A stretch of 64,000 bases of DNA from VXRJ01 sp964636705 (lineage in GTDB: Bacteria > Acidobacteriota > Vicinamibacteria > Vicinamibacterales > UBA8438), in contig CAZWUJ010000015.1 of NCBI GenBank assembly GCA_964636705.1, forward strand, positions 18,803 to 82,802. Direction: 5' to 3'. Below the pieces are notes generated by a model. The model was not told the DNA's origin and did not search any database. It saw only the letters and a list, made by a program, of their open reading frames with translations. The stretch's first letter is position 1; each line of letters starts with the position of its first letter. A program made the translations under genes and the position numbers. Positions 1 to 7,937 of this stretch are shown here, in pieces.

Positions 1-1
1 T

Positions 2-193
2 CGCGGCCTCGACGACGCACCGGCCGGCATTTCCTTCTGGACGGATGCCGCGATTCTCGGGGGAGCGGGAACGCCGTCCGTTCTGTTCGGTCCGGCCGGG
101 GCGGGCCTCCATGGTCCGGACGAATACGTCGAGATCGACTCGGTGTGCGTTTGCCGCGACGCTCTGGTCGAGTTGATCCGCGCATTCTGCTGA
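2..193 (+). CDS. M20 family metallopeptidase, C-terminal fragment
   Basis: The reading frame is open from the left edge of the window to a TGA at 191-193 and gives the last 63 residues of a protein whose start lies outside. The segment PSVLFGPAG, then LHGPDEYV, is the conserved C-terminal end of the M20 (ArgE/DapE/carboxypeptidase G2) zinc peptidases. The histidine of LHGPDEYV is the family's C-terminal metal ligand. These enzymes remove N-acyl groups or cleave small peptides in the cytoplasm; the substrate cannot be told from this fragment. The PfkB kinase begins 20 nt downstream on the same strand, so the two are probably co-transcribed. Family assignment is firm; the precise reaction is unknown. 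Confidence 0.8.
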   Translation, partial: RGLDDAPAGISFWTDAAILGGAGTPSVLFGPAGAGLHGPDEYVEIDSVCVCRDALVELIRAFC

Positions 194-213
194 GGCGGAT
201 CTACGATTCCGGC

Positions 214-1167
214 ATGCGGATGCCGATCGGTCTCCCGCCGCGGGACGGCCATCCCTTCGACGCGGTCGGATTCGGCCTCAACATGACCGACCTGCTGGTC
301 GTGGTCGAGCGTTTTCCGGCGCCCGATTCCAAGCAGCCGGTGCGGCGGCAGGCGTACTCGCCGGGCGGCCAGGCGGCAAGCGCGATGGTGGCGTGCGCGC
401 GGCTCGGCTGGCGCGCCCGCTACGTCGGGTGCTTCGGTGACGACGAGAACGGCCGGCGGGGACGGTCCAGCCTCACCGCCGAAGGGGTCGACATCAGCGC
501 CTGCCGGGTCGCGCCCGACACACGCAACGGGATGTCGGTGATTCTCGTCGAGGAACGGACCGGCGCGCGTACGGTGCTCTGGTCGCGCGATCCGGGGCTC
601 GAGCTGCGGCCCGAGGACCTCGACGCGGCGGCGGTCGGCGCCGGCCGCGTGCTGCTGGTCGACTGCCACGACACTGCCGCGTCGACGGCCGCCGCCCGCT
701 ACGCCCGGCGGACCGGAGTCCGAACCGTCATCGACGTGGAGTACGTCCGCGACGGCATCGACGCACTGCTGGCGGAGATCGACATGATCGTGACGGCGCA
801 GGACTTCCCGGCCGCCCTGACGGGCAGGGACACCCCCGGCGCGGCGTTGCGGGCGATCCGCGACGCCTATCACCCGGCCCTCGCCTGCATGACCCTCGGC
901 GCCGAAGGAAGCCTGGCCCTGGTCGGCGACGTCGAGATCCGAACCCCGGCCTTCCGCGTCCCGGTCGTCGATTCCACCGGCGCCGGCGACGTCTTCCGCG
1001 GGGGGTTCATCGCCGGTTGGCTGCGAGGCGGAGACGACGCGGAAGTCGAGGACGTCTTGCGCTACGCGAACGCGGTGGCGGCGCTCAAGTGCCGCGGCCT
1101 GGGCGCCCGCGAGGCGAGCCCGACTCCGGGGGAAGTCGACGCCCTGATCCGTGATGGGCGGATCTGA
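214..1167 (+). CDS. PfkB family carbohydrate kinase (ribokinase-like)
   Basis: A 317-residue ATP-dependent sugar or nucleoside kinase of the ribokinase fold. The N-terminal signature is GGQAASAMVACARLG followed by the YVGCFGDDENG segment. The C-terminal signature DSTGAGDVFRGGF carries the GAGD anion hole and the catalytic aspartate. Length is normal for the family. The frame extends upstream to 145, but that would overlap the peptidase. ATG at 214 (or 220) follows its stop by about 20 nt and starts the protein just before the first beta strand. Ribosome binding is weak, so translation may be coupled to the gene before it. The substrate cannot be decided; pairing with an M20 hydrolase suggests small-molecule salvage, which is inference. 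Confidence 0.85.
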   Translation: MRMPIGLPPRDGHPFDAVGFGLNMTDLLVVVERFPAPDSKQPVRRQAYSPGGQAASAMVACARLGWRARYVGCFGDDENGRRGRSSLTAEGVDISACRVAPDTRNGMSVILVEERTGARTVLWSRDPGLELRPEDLDAAAVGAGRVLLVDCHDTAASTAAARYARRTGVRTVIDVEYVRDGIDALLAEIDMIVTAQDFPAALTGRDTPGAALRAIRDAYHPALACMTLGAEGSLALVGDVEIRTPAFRVPVVDSTGAGDVFRGGFIAGWLRGGDDAEVEDVLRYANAVAALKCRGLGAREASPTPGEVDALIRDGRI

Positions 1168-1211
1168 TCAGCGAAGTGTCGTCGACCCGGATGCGCCGGT
1201 GACGTTGCGGA

Positions 1212-2255
1212 TCAGGGCTCCGTGGGAACCAGATCGAACGGCACCGTCGCATGCCGGATGCGGCGCCGGTTCCAGGTATAGGTGATCTGCAGATCCCCGT
1301 TCGAGTCCTGGATCATCGCCGGATAGGAAAGCTCGCCCCGTTCGCCTTCGGCGAGTTCCTCGACCACGAGGAAGTCACGCCACGTCTCGCCGTCGTCGAA
1401 CGACACGGCGAGCGAGAGCGGCGACCGCCGCGTCGTCGACGGGTTGTAGAGCAGCAGGCAGCGCCCGTCGTCGAGCCGGAGCGCGTCGATGCCGGCACTG
1501 GGATGGTCAAGACGCGTGAGGCGAATCCGTTCCCACGTCCGGCCGCCGTCGCGCGACAGGGAAGTCGCGATCTTTCCGAGGCGGCGCGGGGTCCGGAAGA
1601 ACGCGCGGATCACGCCCGGCTCTATCTCCAGCAGGGTCGGCTGGATGGTCCCGATCCGATCCCGCTCCGGATCGCCGAAAAGGAGCGGACCATACTTGCT
1701 CCACGTGGCGCCGCCGTCGCTACTGATCTCCATCCAGGACGACCACGTCCGGTAGCTCTCGAGAGAGGTCCCGGCGAGAATCTCACCGTTGGCGAGCCGG
1801 ATCGGCTTCGCCCGGACCGGTCCCATCATCCCTGACGGCAGCCAGCCCGGCTCGGACCATTCCTCCCCTGCCGTGGTCGTCTTCATGTAGGCGCCGCTCC
1901 ACGCGCGGGGGCTCGGGCCGATCTTGAAGTAGAGCCAGATCGTCTCGCCGTCGCCGCGGAAGAGCACCGGGTTCCAGGCCGGCTGATCGGGTTCCTTGTA
2001 GAGCTGGACGGGCGGCGACCATGCGCCTCCTGCCGCCCGGCGGGACGACCAGACCCCGACGTCCTCCTGCCCCTCTCCCGAGCCGCCGAACCAGGCGGCG
2101 ATCAAGGTGCCGTCGACCGCCTCCACGATGGTCGACGCGTGAGCCCGCGGGAAGGGCGCTTCCTCCCAGATGAAGCCGAGCGTGTGCTCCTGCGCCGAGG
2201 CGCTGGTCGCCAGCGCGACGAGGGTGAGCGTGAGAATCGCGCGCGTCGCCATCAT
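1212..2255 (-). CDS. Exported sialidase-like (BNR/Asp-box) protein
   Basis: A 347-residue exported six-bladed propeller of the exo-alpha-sialidase-like family. The start at 2255 (or the adjacent ATG at 2252) is chosen because a clean signal peptide follows at once, ending near ATSASAQ; the longer open frame upstream has no protein-like composition. Three Asp-boxes are visible: SSDGGATWSKY, SRDGGRTWERI and SFDDGETWRDF. FRTPRR and the N-terminal FPRAHASTIVE and DGTLIAAWFGG segments resemble bacterial BNR-repeat glycoside hydrolases, where an arginine triad binds the carboxylate of the sugar. It faces the PfkB kinase convergently. Whether it cleaves sialic acid or another glycan is not known; many family members of soil bacteria are annotated only as exo-alpha-sialidase. 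Confidence 0.8.
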   Translation of the reverse strand: MMATRAILTLTLVALATSASAQEHTLGFIWEEAPFPRAHASTIVEAVDGTLIAAWFGGSGEGQEDVGVWSSRRAAGGAWSPPVQLYKEPDQPAWNPVLFRGDGETIWLYFKIGPSPRAWSGAYMKTTTAGEEWSEPGWLPSGMMGPVRAKPIRLANGEILAGTSLESYRTWSSWMEISSDGGATWSKYGPLLFGDPERDRIGTIQPTLLEIEPGVIRAFFRTPRRLGKIATSLSRDGGRTWERIRLTRLDHPSAGIDALRLDDGRCLLLYNPSTTRRSPLSLAVSFDDGETWRDFLVVEELAEGERGELSYPAMIQDSNGDLQITYTWNRRRIRHATVPFDLVPTEP

Positions 2256-2424
2256 CCTGACCGTCCTTCCCGTTGTGCCGATCCAGCGGCGTGGGCCTGG
2301 CGATCTTCCCGCGAGGCCGCGCCTCCCGGCGCCGGACCCTGAGGATACCGTCAACTCGGAACCGGGACGGATATGATCGGCAGACCGTCGTTGGTCGCTC
2401 CGACGAAGGAGCCAGCGATCACTC

Positions 2425-2841
2425 GTGTCTTCCACGTTACGCCGCTCCAGCGCCGTCCTCCTCGTGGCGGCGGTCGCGGCCGGGTCCGTCGGCGTGAACG
2501 CGCAGGCGCCGGAACTGGTCACCGATATGCCCAGGCTCTCGCTCGGCTACAACGGCGGGGCGGCGTGGGAATCGCTGGCGGGCCGGCCGGCTCGGGACGC
2601 GTCAATCGTGTACTCGCTGGCCCTCGGCCTCAGCCTGACGGACCGTGTGGGTACGTTTCTCGAGATCTTCGGCGACCGCCAGGTCACCGGCGCGACCGCG
2701 ACCAGCGCGTCCGTCGACGGCGGCCTCACGCTACTGCTGGACGATCTGGTACAACTGGACGTGGCCGTTGGCCGCGGGCTGCGCGGTCCGGCGGATGATC
2801 TCTTCATCGGTATGGGGCTAAGCTTCCGCGTGCCGCGATGA
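2425..2841 (+). CDS. Short exported beta-barrel protein (MetA-pathway transporter-like C-terminus)
   Basis: A 138-residue protein with a signal peptide (cleavage near GVNAQA). GTG start at 2425 is preceded by GAAGGAG about 13 nt upstream. The rest resembles the last strands of the putative MetA-pathway/phenol-degradation transporter family: a run ending in SVDGGLTLLLDDLVQLDVAVG, then FIGMGLSFRVPR with the aromatic-rich C-terminal strand typical of outer-membrane barrels. Full-length family members are roughly twice as long, so this is either a very small barrel or a shortened relative that lost its N-terminal strands. It is divergent from the sialidase-like gene and lies upstream of the aldose dehydrogenase. 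Function is not assigned. Confidence 0.6.
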   Translation: MSSTLRRSSAVLLVAAVAAGSVGVNAQAPELVTDMPRLSLGYNGGAAWESLAGRPARDASIVYSLALGLSLTDRVGTFLEIFGDRQVTGATATSASVDGGLTLLLDDLVQLDVAVGRGLRGPADDLFIGMGLSFRVPR

Positions 2842-2994
2842 CCTCCGCATCCGCGACCCATCGCTCTGAACGACCGTCGCGTGGTCCAGGTAAGCGCCAG
2901 GCCACGCGCGTCTGTCTGGATCCGTACAACGAGTCTTCGCGAACCGGGCCTTGTTTTCGCCGCGTGCCGTGACGCGCGCGTTCCTGGGAGCTTG

Positions 2995-4155
2995 ATGATG
3001 ATCCGCACTACCGTCGCCTGCGCCACCTTGGGATTGATGCTTGCCGGAAGCCAGACTGCCGCCCAGGAGGCGTACCAGTCCGCTTATCACGACTACCGCG
3101 CGATAACGGTGGTGGACGGCCTCGAGATTCCGTGGTCGATCGCGTGGCTGCCGAACGGGGACATGCTGGTAACCGAACGCCCGGGACGACTTCGCATCGT
3201 CCGTGACGGGGCTCTGCTGCCCGACCCGGTTCCCGGCGTCCCGGAGGTGTTCGCGGAGGGGCAGGGCGGACTGTTCGACGTCCTTCCGCACCCTGACTTC
3301 GAGACGAACCGTCTGCTGTACGTGAGCTATGCGCGGCCGAAGGGAGAAGGCTCGACGACGGCCGTTATCAGAGGCCGGTTCGAGGACGATCGGCTAACCG
3401 ACATCGAAGACGTCTTCGAGGCCCGGTCGGAAGGCCGCGGGCACTACGGGGGCCGGCTCTCCTGGAACTCCGATGGCTACCTCTTCGTCTCGGTGGGCGA
3501 CCGGATGGCGCGTCCCGCCGGCGATCTGAGCGCGCACCCGGCACAGGACCTGTCGAATCATCACGGCGTTACGGTCCGCCTCCATGAAGACGGCCGCGTG
3601 CCGGACGACAATCCGTTCGCCGGACAGCCCGGCACGTCGCCCGAGATCTGGAGCTACGGGCACCGGAACGCGCAGGGTCTGCTCGTGCACCCGGAGACCG
3701 GCGATCTGTGGGTGAACGAGCACGGTCCGCAGGGTGGCGACGAGCTCAATCTGATCGAGCCGGGCCAGAACTACGGCTGGCCGGTAATCGGCTACGGCGT
3801 CAACTACCGGAGCGGGTCGGCGATCCACGGCGGGACGCACGGAGAGGGCATGGAATCGCCAGCGCACTTCTGGGTCCCCTCGATCGGCGTGTCCGGCCTG
3901 ATGGTCTACACGGGCGACCGGTTCCCGGAATGGAAGGGCAGTTTCTTCAATGGCGGGCTGTCCGGGCAGCAACTCGCACGCCTCACGCCGAGCATCGACC
4001 AGCCGGGACAGATCGAGCAGGAGGAAACCCTGACCTACGGCATCGGCAGGGTGCGGGACGTCCGGCAGGGGCCGGACGGCTACATCTACCTGGCGGTCGA
4101 GGAGCGCGAGGGGCCGGGTTGGATCGTGCGGCTTGAGCCAGTGGCGCGCCAGTAG
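2995..4155 (+). CDS. PQQ-dependent soluble aldose dehydrogenase (GSDH/YliI family)
   Basis: A 386-residue exported six-bladed propeller of the glucose/sorbosone dehydrogenase family. It oxidises aldoses in the periplasm with pyrroloquinoline quinone as cofactor. Signal peptide ends near TAAQE. Motifs in order: GLEIPWSIAWLPNGDMLVTER, GQGGLFDVLPHPDF, GHYGGRLSW (with the histidine expected to act as catalytic base), HRNAQGLLVHP, NEHGPQGGDELN, NYGWPVIGYG and GRVRDVRQGPDGYIYLA. Length matches E. coli YliI. Tandem ATGs lie at 2995 and 2998; GGGAG at 2986-2990 fits the second best. It sits with other exported quinoproteins between 7.9 and 12 kb, suggesting a periplasmic sugar or alcohol oxidation capacity that feeds the respiratory chain. 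PQQ synthesis genes are not in the window. Confidence 0.88.
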   Translation: MMIRTTVACATLGLMLAGSQTAAQEAYQSAYHDYRAITVVDGLEIPWSIAWLPNGDMLVTERPGRLRIVRDGALLPDPVPGVPEVFAEGQGGLFDVLPHPDFETNRLLYVSYARPKGEGSTTAVIRGRFEDDRLTDIEDVFEARSEGRGHYGGRLSWNSDGYLFVSVGDRMARPAGDLSAHPAQDLSNHHGVTVRLHEDGRVPDDNPFAGQPGTSPEIWSYGHRNAQGLLVHPETGDLWVNEHGPQGGDELNLIEPGQNYGWPVIGYGVNYRSGSAIHGGTHGEGMESPAHFWVPSIGVSGLMVYTGDRFPEWKGSFFNGGLSGQQLARLTPSIDQPGQIEQEETLTYGIGRVRDVRQGPDGYIYLAVEEREGPGWIVRLEPVARQ

Positions 4156-4289
4156 TCATGCGGCTTGGCGAGTGGGTAAGCCGCTCCGTTTTCGGGCTAT
4201 GATCCGGCAATCTGCCAGGCGAGTGTGACGGCAGAGTTGTGGCCCGGGAGACCGGTTCACAACGTGCGGGAATCGATGGGAGGAAAGCC

Positions 4290-5459
4290 ATGTCATCGAC
4301 ACGATCTTGGACGTTCACGGTGTTGACCTGCAGTGCGCTCGCATTGGGCGGGTGCGCAACCGAGTCCGAAGCGCCGGCCGCATCAGTCGCGGCTCCGGCC
4401 CCGGTGTTCGGCAACACGATTACGGGTGAGGGTCTGCCGAATCCGACCTCAACGGTGATGGCGAACTGGGGCGATCTGCCCGAGGGCCGGGAATGGGGAT
4501 CGACCGCCGGTGTCGATATCGACCCGATCGACGGTCACGTCTGGGCGTACGAACGCTGCGGCGCCGGCTCGTTCGGGAGCGGCGTGCCCGTCAACTGCGA
4601 TTCGAACCCCGTCGATCCGATCTTCAAGTTCGACCGCCACACCGGGGAGGTGCTGGCGAACTTCGGGGGCGGCATCATGGTCACGCCGCACGGCATCCAC
4701 GTGGACGCCGACGGCAACGTCTGGGTGACCGACTTCGCCGGCAACCAGGAAGGGACCAAGGGTCACCAGGTCCACAAGTTCAGTCCCGACGGCGAGCTCC
4801 TCATGAGCCTCGGCACGCCGGGCCAGCCCGGGACCGGCCCGAATCAGTTCAATCAGCCGAACGATGTCGTGACCGCACCCGACGGCAGCATCTTTGTCGC
4901 GGACGGCCACGGCGGCCAGGGCATGACGAGCAACCGGGCGATAGAGGAAGGGCGCGAGGCGGGCGCCACCGGCCGCATTCTGAAGTTCGCCGCCGACGGC
5001 ACGTTCATCACGGAGTGGGGTCGGATCGGCACGCTGCACGGCGAGTTCCGCACACCCCACGCACTGGAGTTCGATTCGCAGGGGCGCCTCTTCGTCGCGG
5101 ACCGCGGCAACCACCGGATCGAGATCTTCGACCAGGACGGCAACTACCTCGACTCTCTCTATTCCTACGGACGCATCAGCGGCATCTTCATAACCGAGGA
5201 TGACATGCTTTACGCGATCGACTCGGAGTCGAGCCCGACCAGCCATCCGAACTGGGTGAACGGCGTGCGCATCGGTCATGTGGGCGAGGACCGCATCACG
5301 GGCTACATCCCGCCGTTCGAGGCGGAGACGCGACCGTACCAGGGCGCGGCCGGCGAAGGCGTAGCGGTCGACGCGGACGGCAACGTCTTCGCCGCCGAAG
5401 GGCCGAACTCGCTCCGCTTCGCGGGTGGGGCGTTCACGAAGTACGCGGTCGCCCAATAG
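4290..5459 (+). CDS. NHL-repeat lipoprotein, peptidyl-alpha-amidating-lyase-like
   Basis: A 389-residue lipoprotein. Start ATG at 4290 is fixed by GGGAGGA at 4278-4284 and by the signal peptide that follows with lipobox ALGGC. The body is a six-bladed NHL propeller: repeated blocks such as VTPHGIHVDADGNVWVTDF, FNQPNDVVTAPDGSIFVADG and FRTPHALEFDSQGRLFVADRGNHRIEIFD. Sequence and blade spacing resemble the lyase domain of peptidylglycine alpha-amidating enzymes, and bacterial homologues are commonly named so, although amidation is not established for them. The copper monooxygenase domain of the animal enzyme is absent. It is a surface or periplasmic ligand-binding or lyase protein. A GC-rich hairpin starts inside its stop codon. 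Confidence 0.78.
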   Translation: MSSTRSWTFTVLTCSALALGGCATESEAPAASVAAPAPVFGNTITGEGLPNPTSTVMANWGDLPEGREWGSTAGVDIDPIDGHVWAYERCGAGSFGSGVPVNCDSNPVDPIFKFDRHTGEVLANFGGGIMVTPHGIHVDADGNVWVTDFAGNQEGTKGHQVHKFSPDGELLMSLGTPGQPGTGPNQFNQPNDVVTAPDGSIFVADGHGGQGMTSNRAIEEGREAGATGRILKFAADGTFITEWGRIGTLHGEFRTPHALEFDSQGRLFVADRGNHRIEIFDQDGNYLDSLYSYGRISGIFITEDDMLYAIDSESSPTSHPNWVNGVRIGHVGEDRITGYIPPFEAETRPYQGAAGEGVAVDADGNVFAAEGPNSLRFAGGAFTKYAVAQ

Positions 5460-5477
5460 CCGGGACGGCGTCCCGGC
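5459..5477. terminator. Bidirectional hairpin between convergent genes
   Basis: Perfect 8-bp inverted repeat GCCGGGAC / GTCCCGGC with a 3-nt loop. It starts at the last base of the TAG of the NHL lipoprotein and ends 10 nt before the stop of the convergent 5'-nucleotidase. There is no U tract, so intrinsic termination is likely but not proven. Confidence 0.5.
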
Positions 5478-5486
5478 AGCGCGCGG

Positions 5487-7259
5487 TCAATCGAGGCACG
5501 CCCCGCCGGCGGGAGGTTCCCAGCGGGGCGGCGTCTCGAAGTCCGCTGCGCTGAGCCTCCCGCCGCGAGAGGTGAGCCAACCGGCAACCGCCTCCCGGAC
5601 GAGCGGGGCAGACGCCAGCGCGGGCCCCGGCGTGGCGACATTGAAGTTGCGCGCGGCACGCGCGGCGAAGAAATCCGTGGCCGCCACGACGACCGTTTCA
5701 TCGGGGTTGATCGGCGCGCCCGAGGGTCGAACGATCTCGATGCGCCGGTCGCGCCCGGAGCACGCCACCCGCACACGTACTCCCGACACGCTCGGCCTCC
5801 CCCGCGTGTTGCGGGATCGCTCCCGCGCCAGCTCGCCGGCCAGGGCCTGCTGCAACTGCGCTCCGGTCATCGTCAGGGTAGCGACTCGATTGTCGAAGGG
5901 AAACACGTCGTAGAGCGGTCCCCGCGTCAGCGCGCCAGCCGGCAGATCCCTGCGCAATCCGCCGCGCCTGGCCCCCATCCCGATCGCGAGGTCGGCGTGC
6001 GGGACGGCGGCCAGGAACGCATCCGCGAAGAGGTTGCCGAGGGGCGATTCGGCGCCGTCCCGGTTCCGCCGGACGGGTCCTTCCAGGGCTACGCCGAGCG
6101 GTTCCGCGCGCCAGCGATTCACGCGGTCGAGCTCCGGTTGCATGGCGGCGATGATCGACGCGTCGGGCCGGACCGGCGCACCTTCATAGGTCGCCGGTGT
6201 GGCGCCATCGCCGGCTGCACAGGACCAGCCGTCGGGGGCGAAGGCGAAACAAACGGGCTGCGGCGGGAAGGGCCGTGCCGCCACGACCCCGCCGTCGCTC
6301 CCCACCGACAGGTCGAGGCGCGCGAATGCCCTCCCGAGCGAATAGGCCTGAACGATGGGGATGCCCGCCACCTCATGCGCCACCGCACGGTGGCTGTGTC
6401 CCGCGATGATCGCATCGACGAGTCCGGCCGGCAGCCGGCGGGCCAGTTGGAAGATCTCGGCATTGTCGTCGCATGACGACAGGTCGGCCGGATCGTCGAA
6501 CCGGCTGCACGCGCCCCCGGCGTGCGAGAGGACCAGCACGACATCGGCGCCGCGTCGCCGAAGGCGCCGCGCCTCGCCTTCTACAGCAGGTCCGAGTGCC
6601 GTCGTGTCGAGCCCGTGGACATTGGCGGCAAGCGTCCTGGTGAGCCCGTCCCAGGTCATGATCCCGACGATGCCCACCCGGAGGCCCGCGACGTCGACCA
6701 TCGTGGACGGGTGGACGTTTGGCCACTCCACCGGACGCCCGGTGGCCGTATCGATGATGTTGGCGGCGAGGAACGGAAACCGCGCGCGCGCGGCTGCCGC
6801 CTTGAGCGCACTGCGCATGTCGCGCCGCTCGTCGCCGCTCGTCGCCGTGTCGCTCGCCCCGTACTCGAACTCGTGGTTCCCGATGGCGAGCGCGTCATAA
6901 CCGAGCGCGTTGTAGGCGTCCACCACGAGCGCGCCCTCCGAAATATCGGACGTGACCCCGCCCTGGAAGGTGTCACCCGCGTCAAGGAGGAGCACGGCGC
7001 CGCCATCCGCCGCTCTCGCCGCACGCAGATTGCGGAGGTACCCGCCCAACAGTGCGAGTCCTCCCTGCCCGTCGTCGGGGAACACGCGGCCGTGCAGGTC
7101 GGTGGTGCCGACGATCGAGAGCGTGACGGGGTCCGGCCGGCCACCCGGATCGGCGGCAGGCGTCTGTCTCGCCCACCCCGACGCCAGAACCGGAACCGAC
7201 GCCGCCAGAAGCGCAGCCGGGCCGATTCTGGACGCGATCAGGCGCTTCATGGTGGTCAT
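5487..7259 (-). CDS. 5'-nucleotidase / bifunctional UDP-sugar hydrolase family protein
   Basis: A 590-residue exported calcineurin-like phosphoesterase that releases phosphate from nucleotides in the periplasm. The signal peptide begins at MKRLIASRIG; starts at 7259 and 7250 are both possible, and GGGAGA lies just upstream of the first. Metallophosphatase motifs appear in order: TTDLHG (D-x-H), DAGDTFQG, GNHEFEYG, VLSHAGG and AGHSHRAV. The C-terminal nucleotide-binding domain follows, with SPLGNLFADAFL and YDVFPFDNRVATLTMTG. Domain order and length are those of UshA-type enzymes. It is transcribed divergently from the DUF6265 gene. Substrate preference (nucleoside monophosphate, UDP-sugar or other phosphoester) cannot be read from sequence. 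Confidence 0.88.
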   Translation of the reverse strand: MTTMKRLIASRIGPAALLAASVPVLASGWARQTPAADPGGRPDPVTLSIVGTTDLHGRVFPDDGQGGLALLGGYLRNLRAARAADGGAVLLLDAGDTFQGGVTSDISEGALVVDAYNALGYDALAIGNHEFEYGASDTATSGDERRDMRSALKAAAARARFPFLAANIIDTATGRPVEWPNVHPSTMVDVAGLRVGIVGIMTWDGLTRTLAANVHGLDTTALGPAVEGEARRLRRRGADVVLVLSHAGGACSRFDDPADLSSCDDNAEIFQLARRLPAGLVDAIIAGHSHRAVAHEVAGIPIVQAYSLGRAFARLDLSVGSDGGVVAARPFPPQPVCFAFAPDGWSCAAGDGATPATYEGAPVRPDASIIAAMQPELDRVNRWRAEPLGVALEGPVRRNRDGAESPLGNLFADAFLAAVPHADLAIGMGARRGGLRRDLPAGALTRGPLYDVFPFDNRVATLTMTGAQLQQALAGELARERSRNTRGRPSVSGVRVRVACSGRDRRIEIVRPSGAPINPDETVVVAATDFFAARAARNFNVATPGPALASAPLVREAVAGWLTSRGGRLSAADFETPPRWEPPAGGACLD

Positions 7260-7424
7260 GTCTCCCGGCTCACGGCTGTCTCGAGGCTCCTGAACTCCAT
7301 CACGATATACCGTCGTCAGCCCACGTGCAGGACATGAACCCGAGCGTTCCGACATCACGGATCACGAGGTGCGGGTAGACTAGGCGTTCGCGCTTTGGTC
7401 CGACCTTGTGAAGGGAGCTCTGTC

Positions 7425-7901
7425 ATGCGTTGTTTGCTGCCTTGTCTCGCGTTCGTTCTCGTCGTAACCGCGCCAGCGCTTGCCCAGGGTCCGGCGGCGA
7501 AGATTGACGACCTCGCGTGGATGACCGGCCGCTACGAGGGAAACACCGGCAATGGAACGCTCGAGGAGAACTGGGCGGAGCCGGTCGGCGGTTCCATCGC
7601 GTCGCTCGTCCGGTCCACCGCGAACGGCGCCACCAACATGATCGAGCTCATCGTCGTGGAAGAAGAGGGCGATTCGCTGACCCTGCGCCTCAAGCAATGG
7701 GACCCGGGCATGAACCCGCGGACCGAAGGCTTCCAGGTGATGGAGCTGATGGAGATCGGAGACAACCGCGTGGTGTTCAGGAACACCGGGGAGGGTGGAA
7801 TCCAGCAGCTCGGCTACAGTCTCGCAGGCGATCAGTTCACCATCTCGGTCAAGACGGCCGGGGGAGAATTCGACATTCCGCTGACGCGGAAGTCCCACTG
7901 A
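7425..7901 (+). CDS. DUF6265 family exported protein
   Basis: A 158-residue exported protein. ATG at 7425 has AAGGGAG eight nt upstream, and a signal peptide follows ending near PALAQG. The mature part carries the DUF6265 pattern: a short LAWMTGRYEGN segment, then LEENWAEPVGGSIASLVR and EGFQVMELMEIGD. Such proteins form a small lipocalin-like beta barrel of unknown ligand; the fold statement is family knowledge, not visible here. The stop is 36 nt before the PQQ alcohol-dehydrogenase-like gene, so the two are probably one transcript. A TAGACT hexamer at 7376-7381 may be the -10 element. No function is assigned. Confidence 0.78.
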   Translation: MRCLLPCLAFVLVVTAPALAQGPAAKIDDLAWMTGRYEGNTGNGTLEENWAEPVGGSIASLVRSTANGATNMIELIVVEEEGDSLTLRLKQWDPGMNPRTEGFQVMELMEIGDNRVVFRNTGEGGIQQLGYSLAGDQFTISVKTAGGEFDIPLTRKSH

Positions 7902-7937
7902 CGCCCCCTCGGCGCACTGACAAGAGGAACATCAACG

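Noticed and set aside
2256..2522. N-terminal extension of the sialidase-like protein
   Set aside because: It precedes a clear signal peptide, has shadow-like composition and overlaps the start of the divergent gene.
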